Positions 34,600-46,111 of a stretch of 64,000 nucleotides of DNA are shown piece by piece. The stretch comes from Coleophoma eucalyptorum. Taxonomy: Eukaryota > Ascomycota > Leotiomycetes > Helotiales > Dermateaceae. A program made the position numbers and the translations under genes. The DNA lies in NCBI GenBank assembly GCA_026120035.1, contig JALRME010000002.1, positions 496,001 to 560,000 of the forward strand. Direction: 5' to 3'. The notes beneath the pieces were generated by a model that did no database searches, was not told the DNA's origin, and was given only the letters and a program-made list of their open reading frames with translations. Positions within the stretch are counted from its first letter, which is position 1. Each line of letters opens with the position of its first letter.

Positions 34600-36720
34600 T
34601 TTCAATGCTTGCGTTGTTTTATATGGGTAGTAATAATTGGTAGAAATTGAAATGCTTAAAAATGAAAGAATGTCTTTGGAAAAGATTGTGAGAAAGTAGC
34701 AAGACCGGCTTGCGGAATATGAGAACAAAAAAGATCTGATATCGATGTAAAGAAGAATATAATGCTTATAATGAAAGAGGTCTGCTGAGAGGACCTCACC
34801 TCGTATTTGTACTTGGACTCGAGGATGCTCCATGGCGGTGCAGCACTTACCGGCAGACACAAACCTGACATGGCCAAAATCTGTAAACCTAGATGAAGCC
34901 TGGATTTCGACAGAGAGGCACATATGAGCGAGGTGCCAGTGGGTCAAATTAGAATCTAGAAATCGCTTGATGTGTAGAAACCTACCGATGTGGCTTGATC
35001 GTAAGATGAACTTGATGCTGGATATTACCATCTGAAGTCAAGCACCTGAGGGGAGGATTTTGATATGAGACTTGCAATGGTGAAGCGTGAACGACAAATT
35101 CAGGTTCAGACCCAGACCGCTTTGTCTTTTCTGATGGCTGTGTAGTAGAAGCCCAACCATGACCCCCCAAGGAGAGCATGTCAACACGAGCTGACCCGAT
35201 TGATAGCTTTACTGCAGATTGAAACCCTTGGTCTGCCTCTCTGATCGGTTTGGAGAACGGTGATGACATGTTTCGAGGCCGACACAAGCCTGTAAAGAAG
35301 CGGATTCGTTACAGTACATGCCTGCGTTTCAGCCTCAAAACTGTAGGGCAATGGCCTGAAGAAGCATCAATATCTCCATAGTGCCGTCTATGTAACTGAT
35401 TAGATAGATAAGCCCCGAGAAACCCGAGAGCCCCTGGGTCGGATCAGATGGCTGCACCACCTGAGCCTTAACGGACCATCACCAAACAAACCTTCCGCTG
35501 TGTCGTGGCGAGCAACATGGACGAGAGGCAGATCCCCGAAGTGGCAAAATATATCATTCCTGATTGCTCTGGCGCTGGCGGGCAATAATAGCAGCTACAT
35601 TTGATTGTGGCAGGACAAACAAACAAAGAATCAGTTGCATCGTAGAAATCCTACGACGGACACAGCTCGGTTATCATGAGATGGCAGCGCTGCTACTTCT
35701 TTGCGCTTTGAGGCGAAGAACTCCAGATTCTCAGATGACCATGAAGTACGGACAACTTTCCTAATGGTGACGGGGATATCACACTCTCGCAGTCATCCAA
35801 TCATGGCAGGGAGCTAATTGCCTGCCAAAGAATAAGAAAGGAAATGGCTGAGGTGTGGATCAGTCAATCCACAAACAAAATGCACTGCCGTTCCAAATAA
35901 TTAGTTGACTTGATCGTGAGATGAATGAGAGTGACTATCGCAGGAGTAATTGCCGGGAGACGAAGCGTGAGGATGGCGTGAAAACCGGCTGAAGTGACAA
36001 TCGAAACAAGGTTGCTGACGAGGTCTCTTGTTAATGAACCATTGGTCTCGAAAAGCCTCCCGTCACGCTTCAGATGATCTCCACAGGCTTTACATCCATC
36101 CAAATCACTCGCCTGAATACGTTTTTCCGACTAGGCCTTACTGTCGATCGCCATCAAATTATTCGCAGCTGTTTGGAGTAGAGTCATCATATCCATGTTG
36201 TTGGGATAAACGGTCTGCGAATATGTCCGAATACCGAATGGAAAGATTTCGCAGATCCTTTCTGACAGTAGAAGCCTCTTAATGCTTCTGCTACTACTTG
36301 GTAAAGCTTGTCAAGTATGCATGGTAGAAACCGTGCTCTGACAACCAACACGAGTCCTTCTGAGCCTTTCCTGGGTTTATACGGAGGCTTGCTATGCTAT
36401 CCGTCTCAGCTGTCCAATCCATCCAACCTGGGCAACAACCAGGTCGCGTGAGGCTAGGTGCACGAGGAGTTCAGTCTATACGCTGCTCAAGAACATCATC
36501 TAGCTTGGACGAAAATAACCGTAGATTTCTCACCTGATGTTCTTTGTACGCCAAATTTCAGGACTCCTGATCCGCTAGCGACACTGAAAGAGGGAACCTT
36601 CAATTGACAAATTGCAAACTATGCTATCGCTGTTTCTGGGATCTTACTACAACAATAAAGCAGATCAAACCACCGCCGACTCCAAGTATCTGACAATAGT
36701 TTCCCCCTTGTCGAGCCAGT
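34600..36720. other. Intergenic with possible minus-strand coding remnants
   Basis: 2.1 kb between the Egh16-like pseudogene and the acyltransferase gene. Three minus-strand ORFs (34983-35287, 35400-35585, 35864-36103) have protein-like composition but no identifiable family and no convincing start codon or exon chain (see findings). Confidence 0.4.
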
Positions 36721-37810
36721 TCACCTTCTCTTCTCGCCCCAAGCATTAATGAAAGCAGCTTTGTCCTTCACGGTCAAACCTACTCTCTTGACCCTTCCCA
36801 AGCGGGCTAGAGCTTCACCAACTTTATCTAAAACCCTTCTCTCATCAGCATTGATGTCTCCTGGTTGATCATTCAATGAAGTTAGCGTATCTGTGCTGCT
36901 TGTCGTCGCTGAGTCATCCCCTGACGGATTTAACAGATTTTCCATATAACGATCCCTCTTCTCCAACGGAACTCCGTCAGTAGGCCTAGAAGTATTGTAC
37001 ACCACCTCAGCGATGCGAACCCGGATGCAATGTGTTGGCTTGGAAAGCAAGTTCCACATGAATGACCAATATGCGCCTGGAATAGGTGTAGTGATGTCTG
37101 GTGGTGTATAGCGCATACTGATCGGAAAGATTTTGGTCGTCGCAGGAGTTGTAAGCAAACTCGGACTGAAAGGCATGATTCCCCTCCCATTTGTAGTTGT
37201 ACATTCGGGAAAGACGACTATGATGCGCTTTGGATGCTCAGCAACCAGGGTTCGCAGATCCGTCATTACCGCACCCTTGGGAGGGAACTCCTTTGGCCTT
37301 GACAAGGCACGGAGGATTGCTCCAAAGAGCGAGATATATTGTACTTGTCGAGTATGGGGGTACGAGATAGTGAATATTGGGTCAAAGATAGCAGCCAGAT
37401 ATAAAGAATCGATAGGTGAGGTGAAAGAAGATGCGATAACGCTCGATGGTTGTGGTACTCGTCCTTCATGCTTCTTGGCCAGCGAACCCTTCTTCACACC
37501 ATCGATTTGCAAATCTATCCACCATATCCCAGGTACCCCAAGTATCAGCCATAACATACCCTTCTTGGCTAGCGAACCAAGGGGGAACCATTGTAGGACG
37601 AGGAAGTATGTCAGTGCTACTGAGAGAAATATGGGTAGCTTGATGAGGAAGAGGAAGATGTGGACTGGAAGGTAAGCTCCGGTGGGCTGTGATGCGACTG
37701 GAAAGAAGGGCGCGATTCCGGATCCTATTGTGTCTGGATCAGCTAGGAGGAACCTAGACCGCTGATCTCTCATACGTACCACGATCTCTGTACTGTGAGT
37801 ATTTTTCCAT
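36721..37810 (-). CDS. LOA1: Lysophosphatidic acid acyltransferase LOA1/Vps66 family
   Basis: Two exons (37810-37780, 37724-36721), 344 aa. The spliced N-terminus, MEKYSQYRDRGSGIAPFFP, matches the conserved start of yeast Loa1/Vps66, and the 55-bp intron keeps phase. Two adjacent hydrophobic segments follow (VHIFLFLIKLPIFLSVALTYF and MLWLILGVPGIWWI). The acyltransferase block I reads SSFTSPIDSLYLA, without the His of the usual NHxxxxD motif; yeast Loa1 also lacks it. Block III is VVFPECTTTNGRGI, equal to FPEGTxS. Known role: an ER and lipid-droplet enzyme making phosphatidic acid for triacylglycerol storage, originally found through vacuolar sorting defects. It is divergent from the kinesin gene across 517 bp that holds two CACGTG sites. 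Confidence 0.9.
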
Positions 37811-38327
37811 GGTATCTGGCCTTGTTGTGCTATTCCAGCACGTTATGAAGTATACGGGTGCGAAAGACTTCTGCGGTTATCGTCGCATAGCCCGTTCAGA
37901 CATAGCACCACATGCAAATGATGGTTTAAGAGTAGATAGTATAACAGTGTGGCTGTAAATTGTGGTCAGAATGATGAGCTGGATGATAACGGTTGCACAC
38001 ACTTTTACGCCTAGCTGCAACAGATCCGCTGCCATGTGAATATGGGAATGCGCACGTCTGCCGGGTTAGGCCTTAGCTCCTACGCCGTACACGTGACGTA
38101 TACGGGAAATCAAATCACGTGTAAAGGTACGTATCCACATCTGCCCCGTTGCTATTTGCTTGATCCTGGCTTCCGTTGTTTACTTTGAGCTTTCGAAGAT
38201 TGAGCGTCCAAAAACATCATCGGCCTAGTATCTACCGGAACCACCAACGCCCCGACAACAACCATCATATTTGAATATCGCTTCATGAGATAGCTTCCTA
38301 CGTACCCCGGGCGGGCTATCAGTCGAA
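37811..38327. promoter_or_regulatory. Divergent promoter between LOA1 and the kinesin gene
   Basis: 517 bp between head-to-head start codons. Two CACGTG palindromes lie at 38090-38095 and 38116-38121, 20 bp apart, and a CRE-like TGACGTA overlaps the first (38094-38100). Fungal bHLH factors bind CACGTG. Shared control of the two genes is an inference. Confidence 0.5.
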
Positions 38328-41300
38328 ATGGAATATACAGAGGAGAATTCGGTACGAGCTGGAGATGCAGTATTAGGTCCTAGGCAATGCAATAACTGAC
38401 AATTTTTGCGCGAACAGTCGCGTCCATCGCATCTTCCACAACCAAGCCGGGTAACATCACCAGGTCGACCTCTTTCCGAAATTGCAGACAGTCAGAACAA
38501 TGCGCGATCAAGTGGCATACCAACAAGTGGCATACCAAAGATGGGTTCATTGAAGCGCCCTCAGACCTGTAAGTGGAGGATTGGATTGAAAATTATCCGC
38601 ATACTGATGCGACCCAACAGCACATGAGGAACCATTTCCAAAGCGCAAAACATTGGCTGAAAAGGCAGGAGAGTTCAACTCAGCAGCTCCTGCTGCTACA
38701 ACTAATAGGTCTGGCGTAAGACCAAACTCCATCGTAGGCGTAAGTAATTTTCATTTACACCTCCAATTACCTCTGCATCACACATCATCATCAACCAAAC
38801 ATAATCCGGCATCTATTATGAGGAGTCTTTTTGAGAGTCGCCAATTCCAAAATACCTTTTTATTTGCGACACCTACTCCAACAACAATACCACTTCGAAG
38901 CTATCCCTTCAGAAGGCAAGAGAGCATATTGGCTGGAAACGGAAAACATCTTGAAAGACTCGATACAAGGGTATCAGCCGGAGCTAGTTTTCTACGACCA
39001 TTTCTTGGTGTAGTGGACTTGGATTCGTGGGGTCGCACTGTTCGCTACTGTGTATGTAGTCGTCCGACATCCAGGCATCATATAGGCATACTCTGCAAAG
39101 ATTGATTGCTTCAGACGTCCGGCAGACAAGCCAATTTCGGGAACACTCCTGGATACCGACTAATGTCTTTCGAACGTCGGAGATTGACTCTGGAGGGAGA
39201 GCAATGGGGATTTTATATTTTTGGTACATTCTGCTAATACCTTACAGCTGAAGAGTTCTTCGACCATGGGATCGCTCTGTTCGACACGCAATACCCCTTT
39301 CTCATCTTCAGTATCTGCATCATCGTCTCGGACCCGATTGGCCCCCTCACGACAAACATCAAATAGCAGCTATGCGAGCAGTGTCGGCCCTGGCGGACGA
39401 CCCAAGTCTTCCCATGGACGACCCCAAACATCCATGGCATTCAGCAAATCTACGACAACAAGGCCAAACACATCTCTCGCCAGACCCCGTCCGATTACAT
39501 CAATGGGCCAACGCCACGTGGAGGAGGAGGAATCAAATCATGGTAGGCAAGATGGTATGCCTCATGCACCTTCATTTCAGTCTTCAGTGAATTTCAAAAA
39601 GCCGTCACCAACTATTTTAAACCTAAAGCTCCGTGCTGCGAAGTCATTGCAGTGTGTGAGACCACGCTACCCAGTGGGAAACAGAGATGTCTCGCTCAGT
39701 ACAGCAATGAGCAATTTGCATATCGATGAAGAAGCAATAGGCAACGATGTGCATCAAAATCAAGTGACAAACTCGATGTGCAAGCCGAATGCAAATATGT
39801 CACTGTTACGAGAAGCATCCAGGAGTAAAGGACTTCCAAGTGTCGATGATTATGATGGGAAGGCAATAGTTCTGTTCCAACCACAGCAAAATGGCTTGAT
39901 TGCACCGAGAACACCTTCTCAGATTCCGGTGCTTTCTAAGTCTGACACAGTGGTTGCAACACCAGTAACTCCCTCCAAAACCCCACGATATTGCAAGAAA
40001 TCTGAGTTTACCCCTTTTCTGACAAAATATTCTAACATACCGTCACTTACAGCCTGGGATGTCCGCGATCGTCTTGAGAGTATCGAATCCATGTATACCG
40101 ATCTCAAGAATAACCTGAACAGCACGAGCTTAGAACGAAGCGGGCTAGAAGAGGCTGTCGCACTGTACAAAGCAAGAAGTAAGTATGAAACAAATAATTT
40201 TAAAACTATACTAACAATACTACTTTAGTTGCTGAGCTTGAAACCGTGCGGGCACAGCTTACTGCTACTAATAATGCAACTGAAAAGGAATTGATGACAG
40301 CACGAGAACGATGCGACAGTCTTCAGCACAGGCTATCTGACGCCACAATCGCACTAGACGAATCCGTGCGGAAGAGTCGCTCAGAATTAGATGCAGCAAA
40401 ACGAGAACACCGCGATGACATCGACCAGCTTCGACGAGATAATGCAACTGAGATTGACCGTCTCATTCGTATACACCGTGAAGAGGTTTATGAGCTAGAA
40501 AAACGTGCTAAGATAGAGCTGGAAGAACGCATCCGTGAAATTGAACGTCGAAACGATGATAAGCTTGAAGATGAACGAAGTCGAAGAGTGCGGGAAGTCC
40601 AAGATCTCGAGTCTCGCATCTCATCAGAGAGCACAAACCTCAACGTAACACTCCGAAGCAAAGACCTTGAAATTCAAGCTATGAGAGGCGAGCTTGAAGA
40701 CATCAAAGGAGAACTCGACCGAGAACAAACACTAAAGGGAAACTTGCAGAAAGACCTCGCAGATATGAGGGAGAGTCAACAAAAAGCTGGAGCTGAGAAC
40801 TCTTCGACTATTAGCACTTTAGAAGGCATCATTAGCAGCCTCCGGGCTCAAGTCAGCTTTCTAGAATCTGGGAGCAAGGCTCAATCTGATAGCTTTAAGG
40901 AGATGGAGAGCAGGCTCCAAGATGCGCTGAGGTGTGCAGAGGAATCCAAGCAGAAGCTGATCAAAGAAGAGACCCTTCGACGCATCCTATTTAACCAGGT
41001 TCAGGAATTGAAGGGCAATATTCGAGTGATGTGCAGAGTGAGGCCAACTTTTGGAGCTGAGGATAATGCAGCCCAAATATCCTTCCCAGATTCAGATAAG
41101 GAGTCTAAGGAACTGGCACTACTTGGACAGGAAGAAAGAAGCGCTATGGGAAATGTCAGTCGAAAGACACATGCATTCTCATTTGACCGCGTCTTTGGGC
41201 CCACCACACAAAACCAAGAAGTCTTCGAGGAAATTTCACAGCTAGTGCAGAGTGCCTTAGACGGGTACAATGTCTGCATTTTCTGTTATGGTCAAACGGG

Positions 41301-42166
41301 TGCGGGTAAGACGCACACTATGTCCTCAGCTGACGGAATGATACCTCGGGCCACACATCAGATTTACGAAACTGCCACCAATCTCCGCGACAAGGGCTGG
41401 GCGTACAGTATGGAGGGAAGCTTTGTTGAGGTCTACAACGAAGAAATCCATGATCTCCTCAGCAGTTCCAAGGATTTCGAGAAGAAGAAGCATGAGATTC
41501 GCCATGACGATCAGAAGAAGCAGACAACTGTCACAGGACTGAAAAGTGTCAGCCTTGATTCTCCAGATGCAGTTGAATCGATATTGAAGCAGGCCGATGC
41601 CAATCGAAGTGTTGCAGCTACAAAATCTAATGAGAGATCTTCTCGATCACATTCAGTATTTATTCTCAAGCTTGTTGGTCGTAACAGTACTACTGGAGAA
41701 ACCTCAGAAGGTACACTTAACCTTGTGGATCTGGCTGGTTCCGAGAGACTGAAGATATCTGGTGCTGAGGGTGAGAGGATGAAGGAGACTCAGAATATTA
41801 ACAAGAGTTTGAGTTGCCTTGGAGATGTTATTGGTGCACTTGGCCAGGGCAAGGAAGGAACCCATATTCCGTACCGAAATTCAAAGGTAAGATCAGTGTT
41901 ATCTGGGTAATTTCGAGATGCTAACTTCTCGTAGCTGACGTACCTCCTTCAATACTCCCTTGGTGGTAACTCTAAGACTCTCATGTTTGTCATGGTGAGC
42001 CCGTTGGAAGCTAATGTGAAAGAGACCTTGACGAGCTTGAAATTTGCTACGAAGGTATGTAATTCCTAGCATCTGCTCAGCAACAAGTACTAATCCTGTT
42101 TAGGTCCATAACACCCATATTGGTACAGCAAAGAAATCAACCAGAGTTCGTGGTAGTGAATCATAA
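38328..42166 (+). CDS. klpA: C-terminal-motor kinesin, kinesin-14 (Kar3/KlpA family)
   Basis: Seven exons (38328-38351, 38418-38568, 38621-38739, 39248-40178, 40229-41886, 41935-42054, 42104-42166) join in phase to 1021 aa. Residues 1-370 are basic, Ser/Pro-rich and probably disordered (microtubule-binding tail). A long coiled coil (about 385-665) follows. The motor is at the C-terminus (about 670-1010): neck and start [12 protein letters not shown]-loop [13 protein letters not shown], switch [12 protein letters not shown], switch [12 protein letters not shown], then [14 protein letters not shown] and [15 protein letters not shown] motor placed after the coil defines kinesin-14, minus-end-directed motors that act in the spindle and nuclear fusion. 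The third intron is 508 bp, ten times the local norm, and contains protein-like sequence (see findings). The first exon encodes only eight residues. Confidence 0.93.
38822..39083 (+). other. Protein-like sequence inside the long kinesin intron
   Basis: A frame running from 38822 reads as a plausible protein ([20 protein letters not shown], then [19 protein letters not shown]), meets a TAG at about 39011-39013, and continues in the same frame with [20 protein letters not shown], which looks like a membrane helix, up to a TAG near 39081. I do not recognise it. It could be a relic of a small gene or an insertion, or chance. Confidence 0.3.
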
Positions 42167-42788
42167 TATCTATGATGATCTGATTATGGTTGCAGGCGTT
42201 GAATGCACGACTTTGGAGTTTCACATAGAAGCCAGAGCTAGAAGCATCGGAGTATTGTAGGGTTTCTTCTTTGAAAGACGGGTGGCTTATGATTTGTATA
42301 TTCCCATCCTTTGGCGTTTTCCGAGGAACAAGGTCCTGCGTATACCTAGTGTCAATTGAATCATGATTTTTGATGTATACTGGTCATTCTGCTATTGGAA
42401 ATGGCCCGGGCCAAAGTATTACATGGCCAACCGGAACGAAGATTGCGTAGAAACTTTGGCCAGTGATGCGCTGGATCTGACACTGTGCCTGAACCCATGT
42501 TCGCCGCCGTTGTTAACTCAGCATGGCTGCTATCTTTGCAATAATCGAATACTAGTCGGCGTTTCTAACGTCGAACGAGGGGTATTTAACTTTTACTATG
42601 TGCTCATGGCGAATCTTACGCTCGCTTGCAAGCCCTCTTGAGAATGGTGGTCTCGTCTCTTAGACTCGCCAAATATGTTGTCGTCATAATCAATTCTTCC
42701 AAAGATTCTGACCTTCAATCTCAAACAACAGCGCGAAGTGCTAAGCGCGAGCGCAACAATATGAGTATCTTATTAGAGATAACTTGAG
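42167..42788. other. Intergenic, 3' flank of kinesin and promoter of polymerase gene
   Basis: 622 bp between two plus-strand genes. A 92-codon ORF at 42363-42641 has no recognisable motif. No repeats or RNA genes seen. Confidence 0.55.
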
Positions 42789-44765
42789 ATGGCCTTGAAT
42801 TTCCCTCGCATATTCCTTCTCAAACATCGAATACCGGCAAGGGAGCGCCTCGAGCTTGAAGCTGCGATCGGAGCCCCCCCACTAGTTTGGGCTATAAAGG
42901 AAGCTCAGGTTGTGCTCGGCGTGGTTCCCACCAAGGAGCGCGCAGAATTTGAGCTGCGCAAGGAAAAATTATGGACCGAAGAGGTTATTCAGAGTGAACC
43001 TGCGAGGATGGATGCGACAAGAAAGAGGAAGAGGAGGGACGTTCCGCCAGCCACGAAACACAGGAGAGTTATAAGCAGGGACACTACAGCGACTGAGACT
43101 ATCATCATAGATTCAAGTACGGAGTCGGAAATGGAGACCCTTGTAGAACAGGGTCCACACACAGCGCCGAGATCCAAGTCCTTAAGCTGGCCCAATGTAG
43201 TTGGAAACAGCCCTACTTCACCAAAATCTGTGTCTTCTCCTGTGACCTCAGACGAGGAAGGGACGGAGCTTGCGTGGGGTGATACCATCAAGGTTATCAA
43301 GCTGGAATGGTACAGGGATTCGGTAACAGCTGGACGCGTGCTGCCAATAAAGAAATACCTAGTATATGAAGGCAGAGAAAGACCTCGACCGCAAAGTCAA
43401 ACAGAAGCGTCAAAGTCAACAACAATAGCTCGGTCTGAGAACCTACTATCAAGGGCAAAGGCCGATAATTTTTATGTTGACAAGTCAAATGTCTCAAAGA
43501 ATTGGAATCATGGCCAAAAATCTTCCAAATTGCCGGTGACTCGCCCTACACACCTTTTACACCAGACGACTTCTGAACATGAGCAAGCATCAAGACTTCC
43601 ACCAATTCCAGACTTTCTCCACACCCGCTATTCTTGTCAGCGACCAACACCACTTCATTCGCCCAACGATTCATTCCTTCATCAGCTAAAGAGAATTAAA
43701 CAGGCTCGCATTCTCAATGATGACAAGAATGGAATCCGTGCGTATTCCACAGCTATAGCTTCAATTGCTGCTTATCCATACACTCTGACTTCCGTTGAGG
43801 AGATCCTCCATCTACCGGGCTGTGGCGATAAGTACGCAGCCGTGTTCAGAGAGTGGAAGGAAACAGGACGGGTACAAGAGGCTGATCTCATAGACGCTGA
43901 TCCGCGCATGAAGGTTCTGAATGAGTTCTGGAATATATGGGGTGTTGGTGATAAAAGTGCATTATCGCTCTACAACAAAGGCTACAGAACTCTTGACGAC
44001 ATCGTTGAGCAGGAATGGAACCAGCTTTCACGCGTACAGCAGATTGGGCTCAAATACTATGATGAGTTTCTACAGAAGATACCACGAGCTGAAGTTGAAG
44101 CGATTGGAGCCAGGATTCTTGAATATGCGAATAAGCTACGTAAAGGTTTCGAAATGGTTATTTGTGGCGGTTATCGACGAGGAAATGTGGATTGTGGAGA
44201 TGTGGATGTGGTACTAAGCCATCCAGATGAAAAGGCAACGTTGTTCTTCCTGCCTGCTCTGACGAGCAAGTTAGAAAAACACGGGTGGATTACAATGAAT
44301 CTGATTGAGTCCGTCAAGAACAGCGAACGGGGCCAAGAGCCAGTCAGCTGGAAGGGCAACTCAGAGGGAACTGGACTGGCAGGCGGTGGCTTTGATACTC
44401 TCGACAAATCCTACGTGGTTTGGCAAGATCGAAACTGGCCTACAAAAGAATCCGACCTCGCAAGAAACCCCAAGGCAAAGAACCCAAACCTGCATAGGCG
44501 TGTGGATATCATCATAAGCCCTTGGAAGACGGCTGGTTGTGCAGTAATCGGATGGAGCGGCGGTACCACCTTTGAAAGAGATCTCAGGTGGTATTGTAAG
44601 TACGAAAAGAAGTGGAAATTTGATAGTAGCGGCGTTCGAAGTCGAGTTGATGGGAGATGGGTCGATGTTGAAGATTGTGCAGGGAATTTGTTGGCCAAGG
44701 AGAAGAGGGCTTTTGAAAGGTTAGGTTTGGAGTGGAGAGAACCTACCGAGAGATGTACAGGGTGA
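42789..44765 (+). CDS. POL4: DNA polymerase family X (Pol IV / beta-like)
   Basis: A single exon of 658 aa. The N-terminus (FPRIFLLKHRIPARERLELE and VVLGVVPTKERAEFELRKEK) looks like a fungal Pol4 BRCT-type domain. A basic, probably nuclear-localising stretch RKRKRRDV follows at about 80, then a long disordered linker. The 8-kDa domain starts near 310 (GIRAYSTAIASIAAYPY with helix-hairpin-helix LPGCGDKYAAVF). The polymerase core has a second HhH (IWGVGDKSALSLY), GGYRRG and CGDVDVV with two catalytic Asp near 470, the third Asp in RRVDIII near 571, and the nucleotide-binding SGGTTFERDLR. The end PTERCTG is usual for fungal members. Known role: gap filling in end joining and base excision repair in the nucleus. 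No introns are needed. Confidence 0.93.
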   Translation: MALNFPRIFLLKHRIPARERLELEAAIGAPPLVWAIKEAQVVLGVVPTKERAEFELRKEKLWTEEVIQSEPARMDATRKRKRRDVPPATKHRRVISRDTTATETIIIDSSTESEMETLVEQGPHTAPRSKSLSWPNVVGNSPTSPKSVSSPVTSDEEGTELAWGDTIKVIKLEWYRDSVTAGRVLPIKKYLVYEGRERPRPQSQTEASKSTTIARSENLLSRAKADNFYVDKSNVSKNWNHGQKSSKLPVTRPTHLLHQTTSEHEQASRLPPIPDFLHTRYSCQRPTPLHSPNDSFLHQLKRIKQARILNDDKNGIRAYSTAIASIAAYPYTLTSVEEILHLPGCGDKYAAVFREWKETGRVQEADLIDADPRMKVLNEFWNIWGVGDKSALSLYNKGYRTLDDIVEQEWNQLSRVQQIGLKYYDEFLQKIPRAEVEAIGARILEYANKLRKGFEMVICGGYRRGNVDCGDVDVVLSHPDEKATLFFLPALTSKLEKHGWITMNLIESVKNSERGQEPVSWKGNSEGTGLAGGGFDTLDKSYVVWQDRNWPTKESDLARNPKAKNPNLHRRVDIIISPWKTAGCAVIGWSGGTTFERDLRWYCKYEKKWKFDSSGVRSRVDGRWVDVEDCAGNLLAKEKRAFERLGLEWREPTERCTG

Positions 44766-45670
44766 GTTTATTTTAGGAATAGTCTGCTCATCTATGAATG
44801 ATTAGTATAACGAATATAATGAATACCACTAGTTGCACGGCAACTGCCTCCGGCCATTTGTATTTGTGTGTTATATGAGGGTTTCTTTTATTCATTTACC
44901 TACTGCTCGACGCTGAAGAGAACCAATTTGATTTACAGCGTTGTTTTAGCGAGACTGAGTTCCCTTGATGATGAAACGAAAGCATATAATCTTTGCTACT
45001 CGTTCCTCAATACAAAGAGGCACGTCGCTTAGCTCCTAGTATTGAAGCAAGCTAAACATTGTCTTCCAGCTTGCCAAACTGTAGCTTTGACCCACAGAGA
45101 GAAATAAATGTCAATTTTTCGGAATGGAATGGGATGTGTATTTGGGTATTTAACTTGCCTGCTATAACTTTTAAAAAAGCATTGCGCAGGCGTGACAACA
45201 ACAATATGGCAACTATTCAGCCCAAGCTTGCGTCGGCTAACTTTTTTTTCTCATTGTACTAGAATCGACAATACTAATTCCTTTCATTGAAAAGCATACA
45301 ACGCATGAACAATATCATGAGACAGATGCTATTCAGATTTACCAAGATACTATTGTGGATACACAATAACCTACCTTTCTCAATTACACTCGTGGTTCTC
45401 ATTGTTAAGCATAATATATAGTAAGCTCGAAATGCTTCTAGGTACTCTCTTTCCCTTACTTTCTCTCTCTCTTTCCTCTACGTCCGCAAAAAAAAAATAT
45501 CACACAAATCTCAAATCAAGCTGGTCTTGATATCTCTCTCAAACAAGTAAGTAGACCATGTTTCTGTCTACTGTTCAAATCACCGACTTATGTACAGTTA
45601 CCCAAAGGCTCTAAAACTTCAATCACTCTGCACCTCCATCTCCATCTCAACCTCAACCACCTACTTCAAG
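44766..45670. other. Intergenic, no supported gene
   Basis: About 0.9 kb of AT-rich flank after the polymerase gene, ending in a CT-rich tract (45445-45480) and an A run (45487-45496) that look like the promoter or leader of the next small gene. Confidence 0.5.
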
Positions 45671-46111
45671 ATGCCCGCCTCTAAGAACACCAGACTCGGA
45701 AGACGCCGCCGCGGTCCCGGCAATAGGACGCCTCTCTACTATCTCGGAACCCCACCGCGGGTACCACGAGCCAACCGGCTCTACCAGCGCTTGCCTTCGC
45801 CGGCAACGCCATACTCGGACGATGAAAACGGAGATGACATCTCTGAGATGTCGGAGGAGCTTGGCCCGCCTGCAATTGGGGCTAGGGAGAACCCAAGCCA
45901 TATGGAGGACCGGACGGGTGGTTGGGTGAACTACTGGACGGTGGAGGAGTATGCGGAGGTGGTGGAGAGGAGGGAGGAGATGACGAAGGAGCGAAAGAGG
46001 AGAGAGAGGCGGAGGAGGGATGCAGGTGTTGGTGGTGTGAAGGCCAGGGGCGCGTGGAGGAAGGGGAAGGGGAAGGCGAGGGAGAGAGGGCCAGATGGGC
46101 GATTTGTTTGA
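45671..46111 (+). CDS. Small basic hypothetical protein
   Basis: A single ORF; I choose the ATG at 45671 (CAAGATGCCC, A at -3; 146 aa) over the in-frame ATG at 45590. Residues 1-60 are basic (GRRRRGPGNRTP) with a YLGTPPRVPRANRLYQRLPS segment, then an acidic stretch (DDENGDDISEMSEELG). A motif GGWVNYWTVEEYAEVVERRE leads to a strongly basic Lys/Arg/Gly tail ending GPDGRFV. I do not recognise the family. The same bases carry a 213-codon ORF on the minus strand, which is Ser/Pro/Arg-rich and less protein-like. The CT-rich leader upstream supports the plus strand. Could be a nuclear or RNA-associated protein, but that rests only on charge. Confidence 0.5.
   Translation: MPASKNTRLGRRRRGPGNRTPLYYLGTPPRVPRANRLYQRLPSPATPYSDDENGDDISEMSEELGPPAIGARENPSHMEDRTGGWVNYWTVEEYAEVVERREEMTKERKRRERRRRDAGVGGVKARGAWRKGKGKARERGPDGRFV

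Noticed and set aside
36721..37724. Loss of the His in acyltransferase block I as a sign of an inactive enzyme
   Set aside because: The LOA1/Vps66 family also lacks this His in yeast, which is reported active, so the change is family-typical.
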